Program-made: the position numbers and the translations under genes
The notes under the pieces: generated by a model
Databases searched by the model: none
The model's input: the letters and a program-made list of their open reading frames with translations, nothing else
What the model was told of the DNA's origin: nothing
Origin: Dyadobacter diqingensis
Lineage (GTDB): Bacteria > Bacteroidota > Bacteroidia > Cytophagales > Spirosomataceae
DNA: 64,000 nt
NCBI RefSeq assembly: GCF_024220585.1
Contig: NZ_JAMXKF010000001.1
Span: 1-64,000, forward strand
Reading direction: 5' to 3'
In this document: positions 56,601-64,000 of the stretch, piece by piece
Layout of the letters: each line of letters begins with the position of its first letter
How positions within the stretch are numbered: the first letter of the stretch is position 1

Positions 56601-57180
56601 CCATTTCCCCTCCATCCGGCAGACAGTAACCGGGGAGATAAAAAAAACTTCTTCTGCTGTTGAAGATATTATGCTGGCGATGGACAAAGATAATATGGAA
56701 ACAAAGTATGCTGTTGCGTTAGGCGCATGCTGGTACGGTCTTAACAAAAGTGCCATAGAGCTCAATAACCGGCAGATATTTTCAAACATCGGTATTCAGC
56801 GTCGGAAGTCTGCGCAGACCTCCGATATGGAATTCATATCGATCATCCGTAGCGGTACGGAACTAAGTGGTTCCATTCAAAGTAAAGTCCCCATTTCCGA
56901 CACCTTTAATTTTGATCAGAATGAGGTTAATTTCTTTCAGATCATGGGGCATAACACAACCGACATACTGAAGAAAAACCAGAAACATAAGTATACGCGG
57001 CTGGCAAGCATTGCCATTAACGGCGCGACAACCTTCGTCGGAGCCAATCTGTCGGAAAACGACAAAATCAACTGCTGGGTCGCCTCCGAGAATTCCGACT
57101 TTCTGGAACAGCAATCTGCATTACTAACCGATCAACTTATAAATGATGCTAACGATGAACACTATACCTGGGTACTGTAA
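53647..57180 (+). CDS. Periplasmic vWA domain, membrane span and cytosolic Hsp70 fused in one protein
   Basis: The start at 53647 (MKLLTFIFCIGCISSLLAQ) begins a signal peptide, leaving 1177 residues. Residues about 40-230 look like a von Willebrand A fold (HIIIALDQSPPF; later RLVILSDF). A membrane span lies near 408-428 (AAGLIVLILGLLYFG). A beta-rich segment follows, and residues about 592-1100 form an Hsp70-type ATPase: GFDPGTTGTCIA, VVAIPNNFSPGK, LIFDMGGATINATLV, GYGIGGDTIDYC and VIFAGRSSHFPSI. Topology predicts an outside vWA sensor joined to an inside Hsp70. No canonical substrate-binding domain is seen. The vWA call is moderate (the DxSxS site reads DQSPP); the Hsp70 call is strong. Confidence 0.85.
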   Translation: MKLLTFIFCIGCISSLLAQNTGRDVNSPTFEDTNDVRRTYRRHIIIALDQSPPFTQDVKNTPAYFQQLYQIFSDSSFFNPAQDEISFWSFGIAYHDFENLRHLNATAEPRLKISEFYKSLFQFQAGWQSFNKANASKGDLRSFLQLHIYTANTKFGQGVTQSNLVYPLIMNRIARKDLDTYAKEYRLVILSDFLTGSVQGNKQDLSVLKNYVYKGQPLDDNATVTLIEAEFKSLDENAFTAEKIKDINLGRLCILVNKIRPRIEQNESPSSGLSLENSLHLTQKGFHSGIFSMGEGQLRFAHNASLNIRDAIITVRQNEKTLFRKSGVAVLYDQQNTTYSIDDQELSLPEIASGVDTPVNVSFQLLGTYLAKTPNDEDLRLNYSFEVNQNIRAEDIQFVTSESHLLWSRILPAAGLIVLILGLLYFGKPVALVIEPGVLSESYEKVDFRGEGKSVYPYQAWTSSDHDTKIVFRGKSVYRLENYIFNWDRTPARIKFTTKENEPDGFMLVLRENIASNREFLDPYKGEMDVNLSRRGEFTFETRLTQSDHLIEIATPEKVSFTLEATLRGWAWGIFKVNLTKNFSYAFLIGPDLGKLWVGFDPGTTGTCIAAGRHAGEIITNQVVPSYLAFDTTKTPHPISEGVPVPNNREYYLHGTLASSSREAKYIQYRSIKKLLGFMDEKIIRYANGFELRLSGSRLTGMLMKGIFQDMKSAIESDPNKYKELLSQRQFNPQRAVVAIPNNFSPGKIQDMIDAFEELPGQFKEIRYVHEAEAVLFYYLSRYSMASFSESVLIFDMGGATINATLVNITKVPARNAGIKYNISILGKTGYGIGGDTIDYCLMKVLLRKFPDDWKNKLDPFDDRKSAVERKTLVENWLKLTMQLKIQLVSAFKDNPTPASLMEKDYLKYRFLEADLYNDLHDDFGDVLDSLSEELFTRQSNRYPVFHEHVFQTLIYDNVREATQEAIALFEGKNINKVIFAGRSSHFPSIRQTVTGEIKKTSSAVEDIMLAMDKDNMETKYAVALGACWYGLNKSAIELNNRQIFSNIGIQRRKSAQTSDMEFISIIRSGTELSGSIQSKVPISDTFNFDQNEVNFFQIMGHNTTDILKKNQKHKYTRLASIAINGATTFVGANLSENDKINCWVASENSDFLEQQSALLTDQLINDANDEHYTWVL

Positions 57181-57199
57181 TCTGACGCATTCGGTTATC

Positions 57200-58843
57200 A
57201 TGAATGCAATCCTGACCGTGCTGATATTGTCGGCAGGGACCTCCGGCAATGCTTTTGGTCAGCAGGAAAGTGTCCAAATGATGGTTTCCAGAAAAATCCA
57301 TATCCCGCATACTGCCGATTCTGTCACTTTTAACAAAGACTCTGTCTATCAGGTTTTGGAACAAATCAAGACAGGCAAAAACGCTGCAATAGACAGGATC
57401 TTCCTGATTAATCATCAGGGCAAAAAATACGTGATATCCTCAGTCAATTTCAAGCCGGAGGAAACTGTAAACACAAAGGCGGGAGTGTCCGACCTGGAAG
57501 GTACGGACCTATCTGGCACTAAATTCATAGAGCTCACGGATCAGCTGAATAAACAAACCCTGGAGATTGACCATCTCAATTCCAATCTGATAATTTTTGA
57601 AACTGCGACCGGAGTACTTGGTCTGCTGGCGGTAGTCGCATCTTTTCTTTTCTTCAGATTTTCCACAAGGTTGAAAACGGTTGTAGAAAACACCGTTATT
57701 GTACAGTGGAGTAAGTATTTTAAAGACATATCCAGTTTTTCGGACACATTTGAAATCGATGAGCAAAGCCTTCAAAGTTTAAACCCACACGCTGATTTGA
57801 AAGGCCTTATATCCGGAGATGAACTGGTACTCAAAGAAAGAAGCCACTACGAAAGCGGCCCTAAGATTCAAATGGAGTCTGTTTTCGAGCGGGCTTTCCT
57901 TCGGGCCAAGCCCGCAATTCTGGAAGCAGTTCAAAATGAGCTGGCTAATGGAACTGGCCACAGCAGCTTCCGGATATCAGAAAGCGAATTCAGGCAAATG
58001 GCAAATGCGAAGGATGCACTTTTAGAAGAAAAAAAATTAGCTGACGGCCGGGTCACCCAGCTCAAAGATGAACTGAATGTGCTCAAAAATAAATTACAGG
58101 CTGAATCTGCCAGCGAAAAAGCGCTGTCCATTTTACAAAAGGAATTTATAGATGTAAGTGCGAACACAACGCTGGTCCAATTTGCCGCTCACGCTAAGAA
58201 ATTGCTTGGAACTTTAACGGAAGTCAGAAAAAAAACACTTGAATTTGCGGATTTCAGATCGCTCAATGCCGATCCTTTTGTTTGTAATCTGGTCGCTGCC
58301 CTGTTTGTAAAATCTCAAAATGAATTTCAACTGGTAAAAGTCCAGAATTGGTCCACCGTGATCAACGAGATCAACGATACGCAACGAATCTACACAGATG
58401 CATTTTTAAAAGGATATCAATTTGAAACCCTGACCGATAGCAGGCTTGCAAACGAATTTATGCGTACAGCCCGCAAGGAGTTGTTTAGGGATTATCTGAG
58501 CCAGAATTTGATTCTCTGCGAGACGCTGAGCAAGCTATCCTTGTTTGAAGGCGTATCTCGGCAACTGGCCGCCGACTCCGAGGCTGTTTTTAAGAATCTG
58601 GTCAAAACATTGCTTCAAGAGGCGGCATTGACAAACCTGAAAGTACAGTACATCGCATTGGGTACCTCAGATGATGAGGTTGAAAGGTTGATAGGCCACG
58701 ATTGGGAAAGGGTTACCGAGGCGGAGTGGCCTTTCGACAAAATTGCAATAGGCAAGAATCGCGTCAAACAGATTCTAAGCCTTGGCTATGACGACACGCC
58801 AGGCATTCTTGATTCTAAAACAAAAATTGTATTGGACGTTTAA
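57200..58843 (+). CDS. Membrane protein with cytosolic coiled coil, possible Hsp70 partner
   Basis: The start at 57200 (MNAILTVLILSAGTSGNAFG) gives a signal peptide and 547 residues; the open frame extends upstream into the preceding gene. A periplasmic part (about 22-128) is followed by one span (about 130-150: TGVLGLLAVVASFLFFRF), a coiled coil near 270-330 (KDALLEEKKLADGRVTQLKD) and a C-terminal domain. The last residues (RVKQILSLGYDDTPGI, TKIVLDV) faintly resemble the end of GrpE. It lies 19 bases after the Hsp70 fusion and may regulate it. No firm family. Confidence 0.6.
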   Translation: MNAILTVLILSAGTSGNAFGQQESVQMMVSRKIHIPHTADSVTFNKDSVYQVLEQIKTGKNAAIDRIFLINHQGKKYVISSVNFKPEETVNTKAGVSDLEGTDLSGTKFIELTDQLNKQTLEIDHLNSNLIIFETATGVLGLLAVVASFLFFRFSTRLKTVVENTVIVQWSKYFKDISSFSDTFEIDEQSLQSLNPHADLKGLISGDELVLKERSHYESGPKIQMESVFERAFLRAKPAILEAVQNELANGTGHSSFRISESEFRQMANAKDALLEEKKLADGRVTQLKDELNVLKNKLQAESASEKALSILQKEFIDVSANTTLVQFAAHAKKLLGTLTEVRKKTLEFADFRSLNADPFVCNLVAALFVKSQNEFQLVKVQNWSTVINEINDTQRIYTDAFLKGYQFETLTDSRLANEFMRTARKELFRDYLSQNLILCETLSKLSLFEGVSRQLAADSEAVFKNLVKTLLQEAALTNLKVQYIALGTSDDEVERLIGHDWERVTEAEWPFDKIAIGKNRVKQILSLGYDDTPGILDSKTKIVLDV

Positions 58844-58858
58844 CCTATACCAGTAGTT

Positions 58859-60064
58859 ATGATAGACAGTTTAAATGCTTATTGGAACGGAACCCAATGG
58901 TTCTCTTTTTGGGACTTTTGGTTCCCTGTGATACTCACCTTCCTCCACATCTTGGGATTGACATTTACGCTCTTGAAATTGATCTCAAGGGGTGATAAAC
59001 CTGAAAAGATAAACTATCTGACCGTCTTTATCATCCACAGAGCTTTTATCTGGGCATGCTGCCTGGTGGCTATGGGATGGGTAGCCTATATTTGCTGGTA
59101 CTGGACAAGTCATTTATACGGACAAAACCATAGAGAGTTCGCCCACCTGCTATGCCTTATCCTTTCCCTGGCGGTGGCTTTGGCGGGGTACATATCGCTG
59201 CGCAAATACTATTCCCGGGAGACGCTCAGGGCAATTATGCCCGTTGCACGTACCTACAACGAGGCAGAACAGCGCTCCACTTTTGCAAGAAAGGGATTCG
59301 GAACGCTGAAACTCGCGTCGCTCACTCCCTTTCTGGGCTTTCTTCTGCTTTTGCTGCTCTTGAAAACCAGTCGAAGTATCATTGTTATTTTTCTTGACAA
59401 CTCCCCAAGCATGGAACTTGGCCTGGCTCTTGGCCAACAGGCACTTAGCAAGACGTTCTCAGAATTACCTGCAAATACAGAGATCGTTCTGGCTTCTTTC
59501 CCAGCCAAAATATCAGGTAAGCCCGCCGTCAATGTGGATGACATTTTACGAAAAGAAAAAACCAGCGGCCTTTTGGTCTCATCACAAGAATTTGCCAATC
59601 CAGTAGATGCAGACGGTTATCTGCGGGGCATTACGATTGGGGACGGTTCGCCCATTACCGAAGCGATCTGGGACCTGTTCCTTACCCTCAAAGCAAGCAG
59701 GGACCAGACAGTTTACGACAACCGCAAGCTGTTGATTGTGACAGATGGTGGCGATGCATATACCTCCGAGACAGCCAACAGGTCTAAAAAGTTTTTGTGT
59801 AGTAAACCCTCTTTTGAAGAGTTTTTCAATTCCATTGATGTGCATATGATCAGCATTAACAACGATGCTGGCCGCTTTTTTGAAGATGCACGTAACTGCG
59901 GCTACGACATTCAGGACGGTAATAGTCTCGATTCTTACACCGCTGCCGTTGATGACGCACTTGGTACGCTTACCAGGGACTGGAATTTCATCTGGTGGAT
60001 GCTGATTTTGCTTGGGATCTTCGGTGTGAGTTGTCTGATCATTTATCCTGCGTCTTTTAATTAA
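58859..60064 (+). CDS. Multi-pass membrane protein with vWA domain
   Basis: The 401-residue protein has three N-terminal membrane spans, a fourth before the vWA domain and one at the C-terminus (FIWWMLILLGIFGVSCLII). The vWA metal site is complete: FLDNSPSMELG (DxSxS, D180), GSPITEAIWDLF for the Thr and IVTDGGDAY for the second Asp. This is the BatA/BatB-like layout in which a vWA platform recruits partners at the membrane. It is 15 bases after the coiled-coil gene and 19 before the next vWA gene. Confidence 0.82.
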   Translation: MIDSLNAYWNGTQWFSFWDFWFPVILTFLHILGLTFTLLKLISRGDKPEKINYLTVFIIHRAFIWACCLVAMGWVAYICWYWTSHLYGQNHREFAHLLCLILSLAVALAGYISLRKYYSRETLRAIMPVARTYNEAEQRSTFARKGFGTLKLASLTPFLGFLLLLLLLKTSRSIIVIFLDNSPSMELGLALGQQALSKTFSELPANTEIVLASFPAKISGKPAVNVDDILRKEKTSGLLVSSQEFANPVDADGYLRGITIGDGSPITEAIWDLFLTLKASRDQTVYDNRKLLIVTDGGDAYTSETANRSKKFLCSKPSFEEFFNSIDVHMISINNDAGRFFEDARNCGYDIQDGNSLDSYTAAVDDALGTLTRDWNFIWWMLILLGIFGVSCLIIYPASFN

Positions 60065-60083
60065 CCGAATAACCAACTGTATT

Positions 60084-61259
60084 ATGAAGAAAGCATTCCT
60101 CTTCTTTGTTTTGTGCCATAGCGTTGCTTACGCACAGCAAAACGCCTTCGTGCTTGTTGACGTGTCGGGTTCCGCCAAAAACCTTCATAACGTCAAGCTG
60201 GAAGCGAGGAACCTGGTATATGCACTGCTAACCGGAGGGCGGTCGGTCCGCGATTTTACCGGATGGACATCCAAAAATCCCAACGATTCGCTGCTGACCG
60301 GTGCATCAAACGGACAACCGATGACCGGAGTTGATTCGTGGCTTTGTATCATGCCGTTTGGACATAGGAACCGTTATAAGGACTTCCGGATTCAGCGAAT
60401 CACTCAATTTCCGGATCAGATAAAAACCTTTTTTGACTCTTACTACCCTACTACTTACTCGGATAAATTCACGTATATGTCGATCGCTGAAGCCTACACG
60501 GCTCAAATCGCCAATGAGAATAAAATCTCTGAATATTACATATATATGGTAACCGATGGCCTTGGTGACCAGGACGAAACGGATAGCCAGATTCACAATA
60601 ATATAACCGAGAAAAATCTCATTAACCAATGGGGGAATAAGACATCCACGGAAGTGTCTAAAGTGGGAGTTTTTGAAAAACAGGGATATCAAATTATTGT
60701 TAAAAAAATCATTAATCATCAGTTAGCTCACAAGATACCTCCGCATAGCCGCGATTCAGCAGATACACATGAGCCTAAGTCTTATGAGATCAGGCTTACC
60801 TCCTATGCGAACGGTAAACCGAAAAACCCGATTAAGATAGAAAAGGAAGATATCTCCGTATCATGGGCCTGCGCCGATTGTCCTCAGAGAACCGCTTACA
60901 GGGTGAACATCGCGGGAATTGGAAACAGGTTCAGGGACCAGAGAAATGGCCTTATAAGCAACAGTACTCGATACCAGCTTACCCCTGGAAAGTACAGGAT
61001 TACCGTATCCGGGGACATACCCGGTAAGCAGGAGCCTGTTTCCTCCGCTACAACCTACATTGAGATAACCAGTAAGAGCACTGTTTTTATATTAATCGCG
61101 CTGGCTACGCTGGCTGCCGGTATCGCAGTTGCACTTTATCTGCTTCGAAAGAAAAAAGAAAGGGAGAGAAATGCCCGACGGTCGGAATCAGGCCAGGGTC
61201 CTGGAATTGCAAAAACCCGGCCGCGAGGTGGCGATTCGGGGGACCTTAATATTATCTAA
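60084..61259 (+). CDS. Secreted vWA-like protein with C-terminal membrane anchor
   Basis: The 391-residue protein has a signal peptide (MKKAFLFFVLCHSVAYA), then FVLVDVSGSAKN, a DxSxS metal site (D26, S28, S30). MVTDGLGD supplies a second acidic loop. After an Ig-like C-terminal region it has one span (FILIALATLAAGIAVALYLL) and a basic cytosolic tail. The vWA faces the periplasm. It forms a series with the vWA domains of its two upstream neighbours; metal-dependent contact between them is plausible. Confidence 0.78.
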   Translation: MKKAFLFFVLCHSVAYAQQNAFVLVDVSGSAKNLHNVKLEARNLVYALLTGGRSVRDFTGWTSKNPNDSLLTGASNGQPMTGVDSWLCIMPFGHRNRYKDFRIQRITQFPDQIKTFFDSYYPTTYSDKFTYMSIAEAYTAQIANENKISEYYIYMVTDGLGDQDETDSQIHNNITEKNLINQWGNKTSTEVSKVGVFEKQGYQIIVKKIINHQLAHKIPPHSRDSADTHEPKSYEIRLTSYANGKPKNPIKIEKEDISVSWACADCPQRTAYRVNIAGIGNRFRDQRNGLISNSTRYQLTPGKYRITVSGDIPGKQEPVSSATTYIEITSKSTVFILIALATLAAGIAVALYLLRKKKERERNARRSESGQGPGIAKTRPRGGDSGDLNII

Positions 61260-61360
61260 ACTGCCCGTTACTGGCTGCAAACAAATTGAATACTACCGGG
61301 CTGGAAGAAACTCCCGACGAGGGATAAATTAACTGTCTTAGTTTTTACCGTATTATCGAA

Positions 61361-61723
61361 ATGGATTTTTCCTTGTTAGACATCAACTACAAAGGCCCGG
61401 TTGCGACTTTCATCACTTTCGCGCTCCTGGCTTCTATTTCTGTCATTATCCTATATCTGCTGTATTTGACACTTACGAAGACCACTTTTCGGAAAAGTGA
61501 CCTCCACAAAGACATAACGCTAAGAATCACGTTGTTGTGGGCACTTGTTGTTCTTCTGATTTTGCTCAACATTTTACTCGGCCTGCTCTTTTTCTTTGCA
61601 GGCTGGGAAAATATCCGCTTCTTTTCCCTGGGCTTTCTTCTCGGAATGCTGCCGTTCCTGATCATTTATTTTGGAATTGCAATCGCCTTCTGGCTAATCT
61701 ACATTAAGCTGACCGTCAAATAG
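61361..61723 (+). CDS. Small multi-pass membrane protein
   Basis: The 120-residue protein has about three to four membrane helices (TFITFALLASISVIILYLLY, LLWALVVLLILLNILLGLLF, FLLGMLPFLIIYFGIAIAFW). No family is recognised. It lies between the vWA genes and the tubulin-like gene on the same strand. It may anchor the tubulin-like protein or the vWA complex. Confidence 0.65.
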   Translation: MDFSLLDINYKGPVATFITFALLASISVIILYLLYLTLTKTTFRKSDLHKDITLRITLLWALVVLLILLNILLGLLFFFAGWENIRFFSLGFLLGMLPFLIIYFGIAIAFWLIYIKLTVK

Positions 61724-61765
61724 TCATCAGGACCATTTTACCATTCACCATTAAAACAACAAAAT

Positions 61766-64000
61766 ATGGCCACTCCAACAATTCTGATCGGCATAGGCAG
61801 CAGCGGGATGTACATTCTCGAACATGTACAGCGATTTTATTATGAGACCTATGGGAAAAACAAGCCCGCACACGTGGAATATTTATTCATAGAAACCAAT
61901 AAGGATAATCACGTAGGCATAACGCCGGTGCATAATGAAATCCACAAGGTGTATGTCAGTCTTGCGGAGATAGAAAAAATGATCCAGGGCATAAGAACCT
62001 ATAATGATGCACCATGGCTACCTCCGACAGAACTGGTATTGGAAACCGGAATGGGCGCAGGAGGACTTCGTTCTTGCGGAAGACTGGCGCTTTGGGGCGC
62101 CAATACCGAAGGGGACAACTGGCATAAGGTGGTGTCAGCAATTTCAGATGCTTACCGCAGGGTATCTTCACACACTGTGTCGGGTGGTGGTCGGAAACCT
62201 ACGGTTTTTGTAACAGGCACTTTTGCAGGAGGCACCTGTTCGGGGATGTTCATTGACATGGGTTATCTGATCCGAAGTATCGTACAGGAGATCACCGAGC
62301 TATATGGATTATTCCTGATCCCTGGTAATCCCTCTGCAAGAATGAATGGCTATGAAGTGAGATATGCTAATACCTTCCAGGCGTTCCAGGAACTCGCCTA
62401 CTACAACACCGAGGACGTTGTATATAAGGAAAAATGGCCCAGCAAGCAGGAGGTATCGTTCAAAGAACCTCCGTATGAGCTAGTCCAGTTTATCAGTCAA
62501 AATGACAAGCAGGGACGGATTGTTGCAAACATCGACGGATTGTATAAGCTAGCCGGTCTCTATTTGTTCATGAACATCGTCTCCAAGGAAGTAGGTAATA
62601 TGGAGGTGGGGTTCCGCGCCAAGCGGATGGAGCGCTTTGGCGACGCAAAATCGAACAATCATATTAATCATTATGGGACCTTCGGTATTTCCGCTATTCA
62701 GTTCCCAAAAGACCAGATTGAGGAATTTACCGCATGCCAGTTATCCAAAGATCTCCTAAAGCGATGGATCGATGACAGACATTATTTTCTGAACGGAAAC
62801 CAGAGGGACATCAATCCGGCAGATATCAAGAATGCCATGTCATACAATTGGGACAGTATCATTACAGACGCTTTCAAGAAGCTGAATGTCTCCGGATCCC
62901 GCGATCTGCAGCGAGATCTGGCCACAGAGGCTGAAAGGATCAATGAAAAAAATTTAACCAAAGACCCGGTTGACTACATCCGTGAGCTGTTTTCCAGCAA
63001 TTCCGGCACCAATTTCTACGGCGTGGTGAAGTCCAATATAAATGCGGCAATCAGTGTGATCATTGACAGGATTCACGACCAGGTCGAAACCGAACTGAAC
63101 GAAACGGAGAGTTTCTACTATATCGTACAAATGTTGGAAGGATATATATCAGCGATTGAAGCCACCCTTAACTATTGGGTGACAAGTGGTATAAAATCGG
63201 ATCCGGGGGCATGGGAAAGTTTACTAACCTCGGAGGCTGAACATGCGCTGCAAAATCTTTACAAGGGCGTCCAGGAACAAGATAATGTATTGACCGACAG
63301 ACTCCGGACTATTTTCGAAATGATGAAAATGCACCTGATAGCCAAATCCATTCAGGAAGTTATGAATTACCTGCGCACGACCGAAGACAGGGTGCCGCTG
63401 ACTTCTTCGGAAGGAAAGGAGCTGCCGATGAAGCGGATGGTTAATTTTTATATCAAGCACATCAACGACGCTATCGGTAAATCGGATGACAAAGAAGTAA
63501 AGATATTCACGTTCCTCACCCGGCAAAAGCATATCGAAGATGACGTCAAAGATAAAGGCGTGCCTATTGAGAAAATTTTCAGAAGAGGTACGTTTGAAGA
63601 AGATTGGGGCCAGGTCTACACGCTTTACATGCAGCGAAAAGGGGACAGAAGATCCAGGAAGGAATTGGAAGAATATGTTGCCAATACCGGTGAGCCCTCC
63701 CCGCTGACCAATCTCTGGAGTGATTTCAAAAAGAACCAGAACGATCTGCACTATCGTCTTTATAGTGGTTGCCTGAAAGCTTACCGCTCTCTCCTGGGCA
63801 GACAGGATAATGTGCAGGCATTTCTTGCTTATGATGTAGCGCAGTATGTAAATGACAACCCAGGCCGAGGCAAGGAAATGGCAGAACGGGCCGTTCAACC
63901 GATGCTGAACGTAAAGGAAAACTTTATGAGCGACTCTGCCTCCCTGCCACGCTTCATTACGGGTGCAGACGAACAATCCATTAAGGGTGTGATTAATGCA
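61766..64000 (+). CDS. Tubulin/FtsZ-like GTPase, 3' end outside the window
   Basis: The open frame from 61766 runs 745 codons to the window edge without a stop. The start MATPTILIGIGSSGMYILEH has the first phosphate loop of the tubulin superfamily, and the signature loop appears as FAGGTCSGMFID (about 154-165; tubulin/FtsZ GGGTG(S/T)G with Cys for Gly). Other matches to the Tubulin_2 (FtsZl-type) family are ETGMGAGGLRSCGRLALWG and the long helical C-terminus. Such proteins are predicted to form filaments tied to membranes and are often linked to vWA genes. It is the last visible gene of the operon, 42 bases after the small membrane protein. Confidence 0.83.
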   Translation, partial: MATPTILIGIGSSGMYILEHVQRFYYETYGKNKPAHVEYLFIETNKDNHVGITPVHNEIHKVYVSLAEIEKMIQGIRTYNDAPWLPPTELVLETGMGAGGLRSCGRLALWGANTEGDNWHKVVSAISDAYRRVSSHTVSGGGRKPTVFVTGTFAGGTCSGMFIDMGYLIRSIVQEITELYGLFLIPGNPSARMNGYEVRYANTFQAFQELAYYNTEDVVYKEKWPSKQEVSFKEPPYELVQFISQNDKQGRIVANIDGLYKLAGLYLFMNIVSKEVGNMEVGFRAKRMERFGDAKSNNHINHYGTFGISAIQFPKDQIEEFTACQLSKDLLKRWIDDRHYFLNGNQRDINPADIKNAMSYNWDSIITDAFKKLNVSGSRDLQRDLATEAERINEKNLTKDPVDYIRELFSSNSGTNFYGVVKSNINAAISVIIDRIHDQVETELNETESFYYIVQMLEGYISAIEATLNYWVTSGIKSDPGAWESLLTSEAEHALQNLYKGVQEQDNVLTDRLRTIFEMMKMHLIAKSIQEVMNYLRTTEDRVPLTSSEGKELPMKRMVNFYIKHINDAIGKSDDKEVKIFTFLTRQKHIEDDVKDKGVPIEKIFRRGTFEEDWGQVYTLYMQRKGDRRSRKELEEYVANTGEPSPLTNLWSDFKKNQNDLHYRLYSGCLKAYRSLLGRQDNVQAFLAYDVAQYVNDNPGRGKEMAERAVQPMLNVKENFMSDSASLPRFITGADEQSIKGVINA

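Noticed and set aside
59582..60076. Minus-strand 164-residue frame
   Set aside because: Antisense shadow of the vWA membrane protein gene; no domain or start context.
60306..60719. Minus-strand 137-residue frame
   Set aside because: Antisense shadow of the anchored vWA gene.
63224..63976. Minus-strand 250-residue frame near the window end
   Set aside because: It is antisense to the tubulin-like gene, whose frame is open to the window edge with strong family motifs.

Overview
The window looks like a stretch of accessory chromosome (or a large integrated element) from a Bacteroidota bacterium, probably of the Cytophagales type. The signs are: a TAnnTTTG-type -7 promoter box, weak or absent Shine-Dalgarno sequences, Bacteroidota-style mobilization genes, several ECF sigma factors, lipoproteins with a Bacteroidota lipobox, and IS982/IS66/IS110/IS256/IS1182-type elements. 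I cannot name the species. Almost nothing here is housekeeping: the region is a defence and mobility island followed by a large membrane-associated gene cluster.

Layout. 1-1200: remnants of an integrase, a tRNA-Ser 3' end (probable attachment site) and an IS256-type transposase. 1289-13591 (minus strand): a four-gene operon encoding a Cas4-like nuclease/DEDD exonuclease/SF1 helicase, a PLD nuclease, a 1871-residue sacsin/NOV-like GHKL ATPase, and an SF1 helicase fused to a PIN nuclease. A decayed DUF4391 gene and a PIN fragment stand at its head. 14448-16968: a Xre regulator, and opposite it an ECF-like sigma factor, a nuclease-dead Cas12f/TnpB-like protein and two tandem structured RNA units with different 3' tails. 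17001-22575: a mobilizable element (relaxase, MobC, oriT candidate, ParA, helix-turn-helix proteins, ArdA). 23165-24370: an IS110 transposase. 25340-27587: a HEPN plus Mrr-like nuclease pair. 28454-31992: two lipoprotein zinc metalloproteases and a beta-barrel-like protein. 32483-36153: IS66 and IS982 remnants around an unknown two-gene operon. 36176-46595: an Mza-type set (MutL-like ATPase, Z1, DUF4420, AIPR) with a C5 methyltransferase, Vsr and a Xre protein. 46971-49118: transposase remains and a small lipoprotein. 49304-64000: a TPR-CHAT protease-like protein facing an ECF sigma/anti-sigma pair, then a plus-strand operon of a vWA-transmembrane-Hsp70 fusion, a coiled-coil membrane protein, two membrane vWA proteins, a small membrane protein and a tubulin/FtsZ-like GTPase that runs off the window.

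The most striking system is at 14799-16921. The Cas12f-like protein has lost all three RuvC carboxylates and its zinc-finger C-terminus, lies 17 bases behind a sigma factor with an extra C-terminal helix-turn-helix, and is followed by two 69-72 nt RNA scaffolds. Stems in these scaffolds differ between copies by compensatory changes, and each copy ends in a different candidate guide. This is the make-up expected of RNA-guided transcription: a sigma factor brought to DNA by a guide RNA and a dead Cas12f. The second candidate for an undescribed system is the vWA-Hsp70/tubulin-like cluster at 53647-64000. The third is the helicase-PIN/sacsin-like/PLD operon at 1289-13591.
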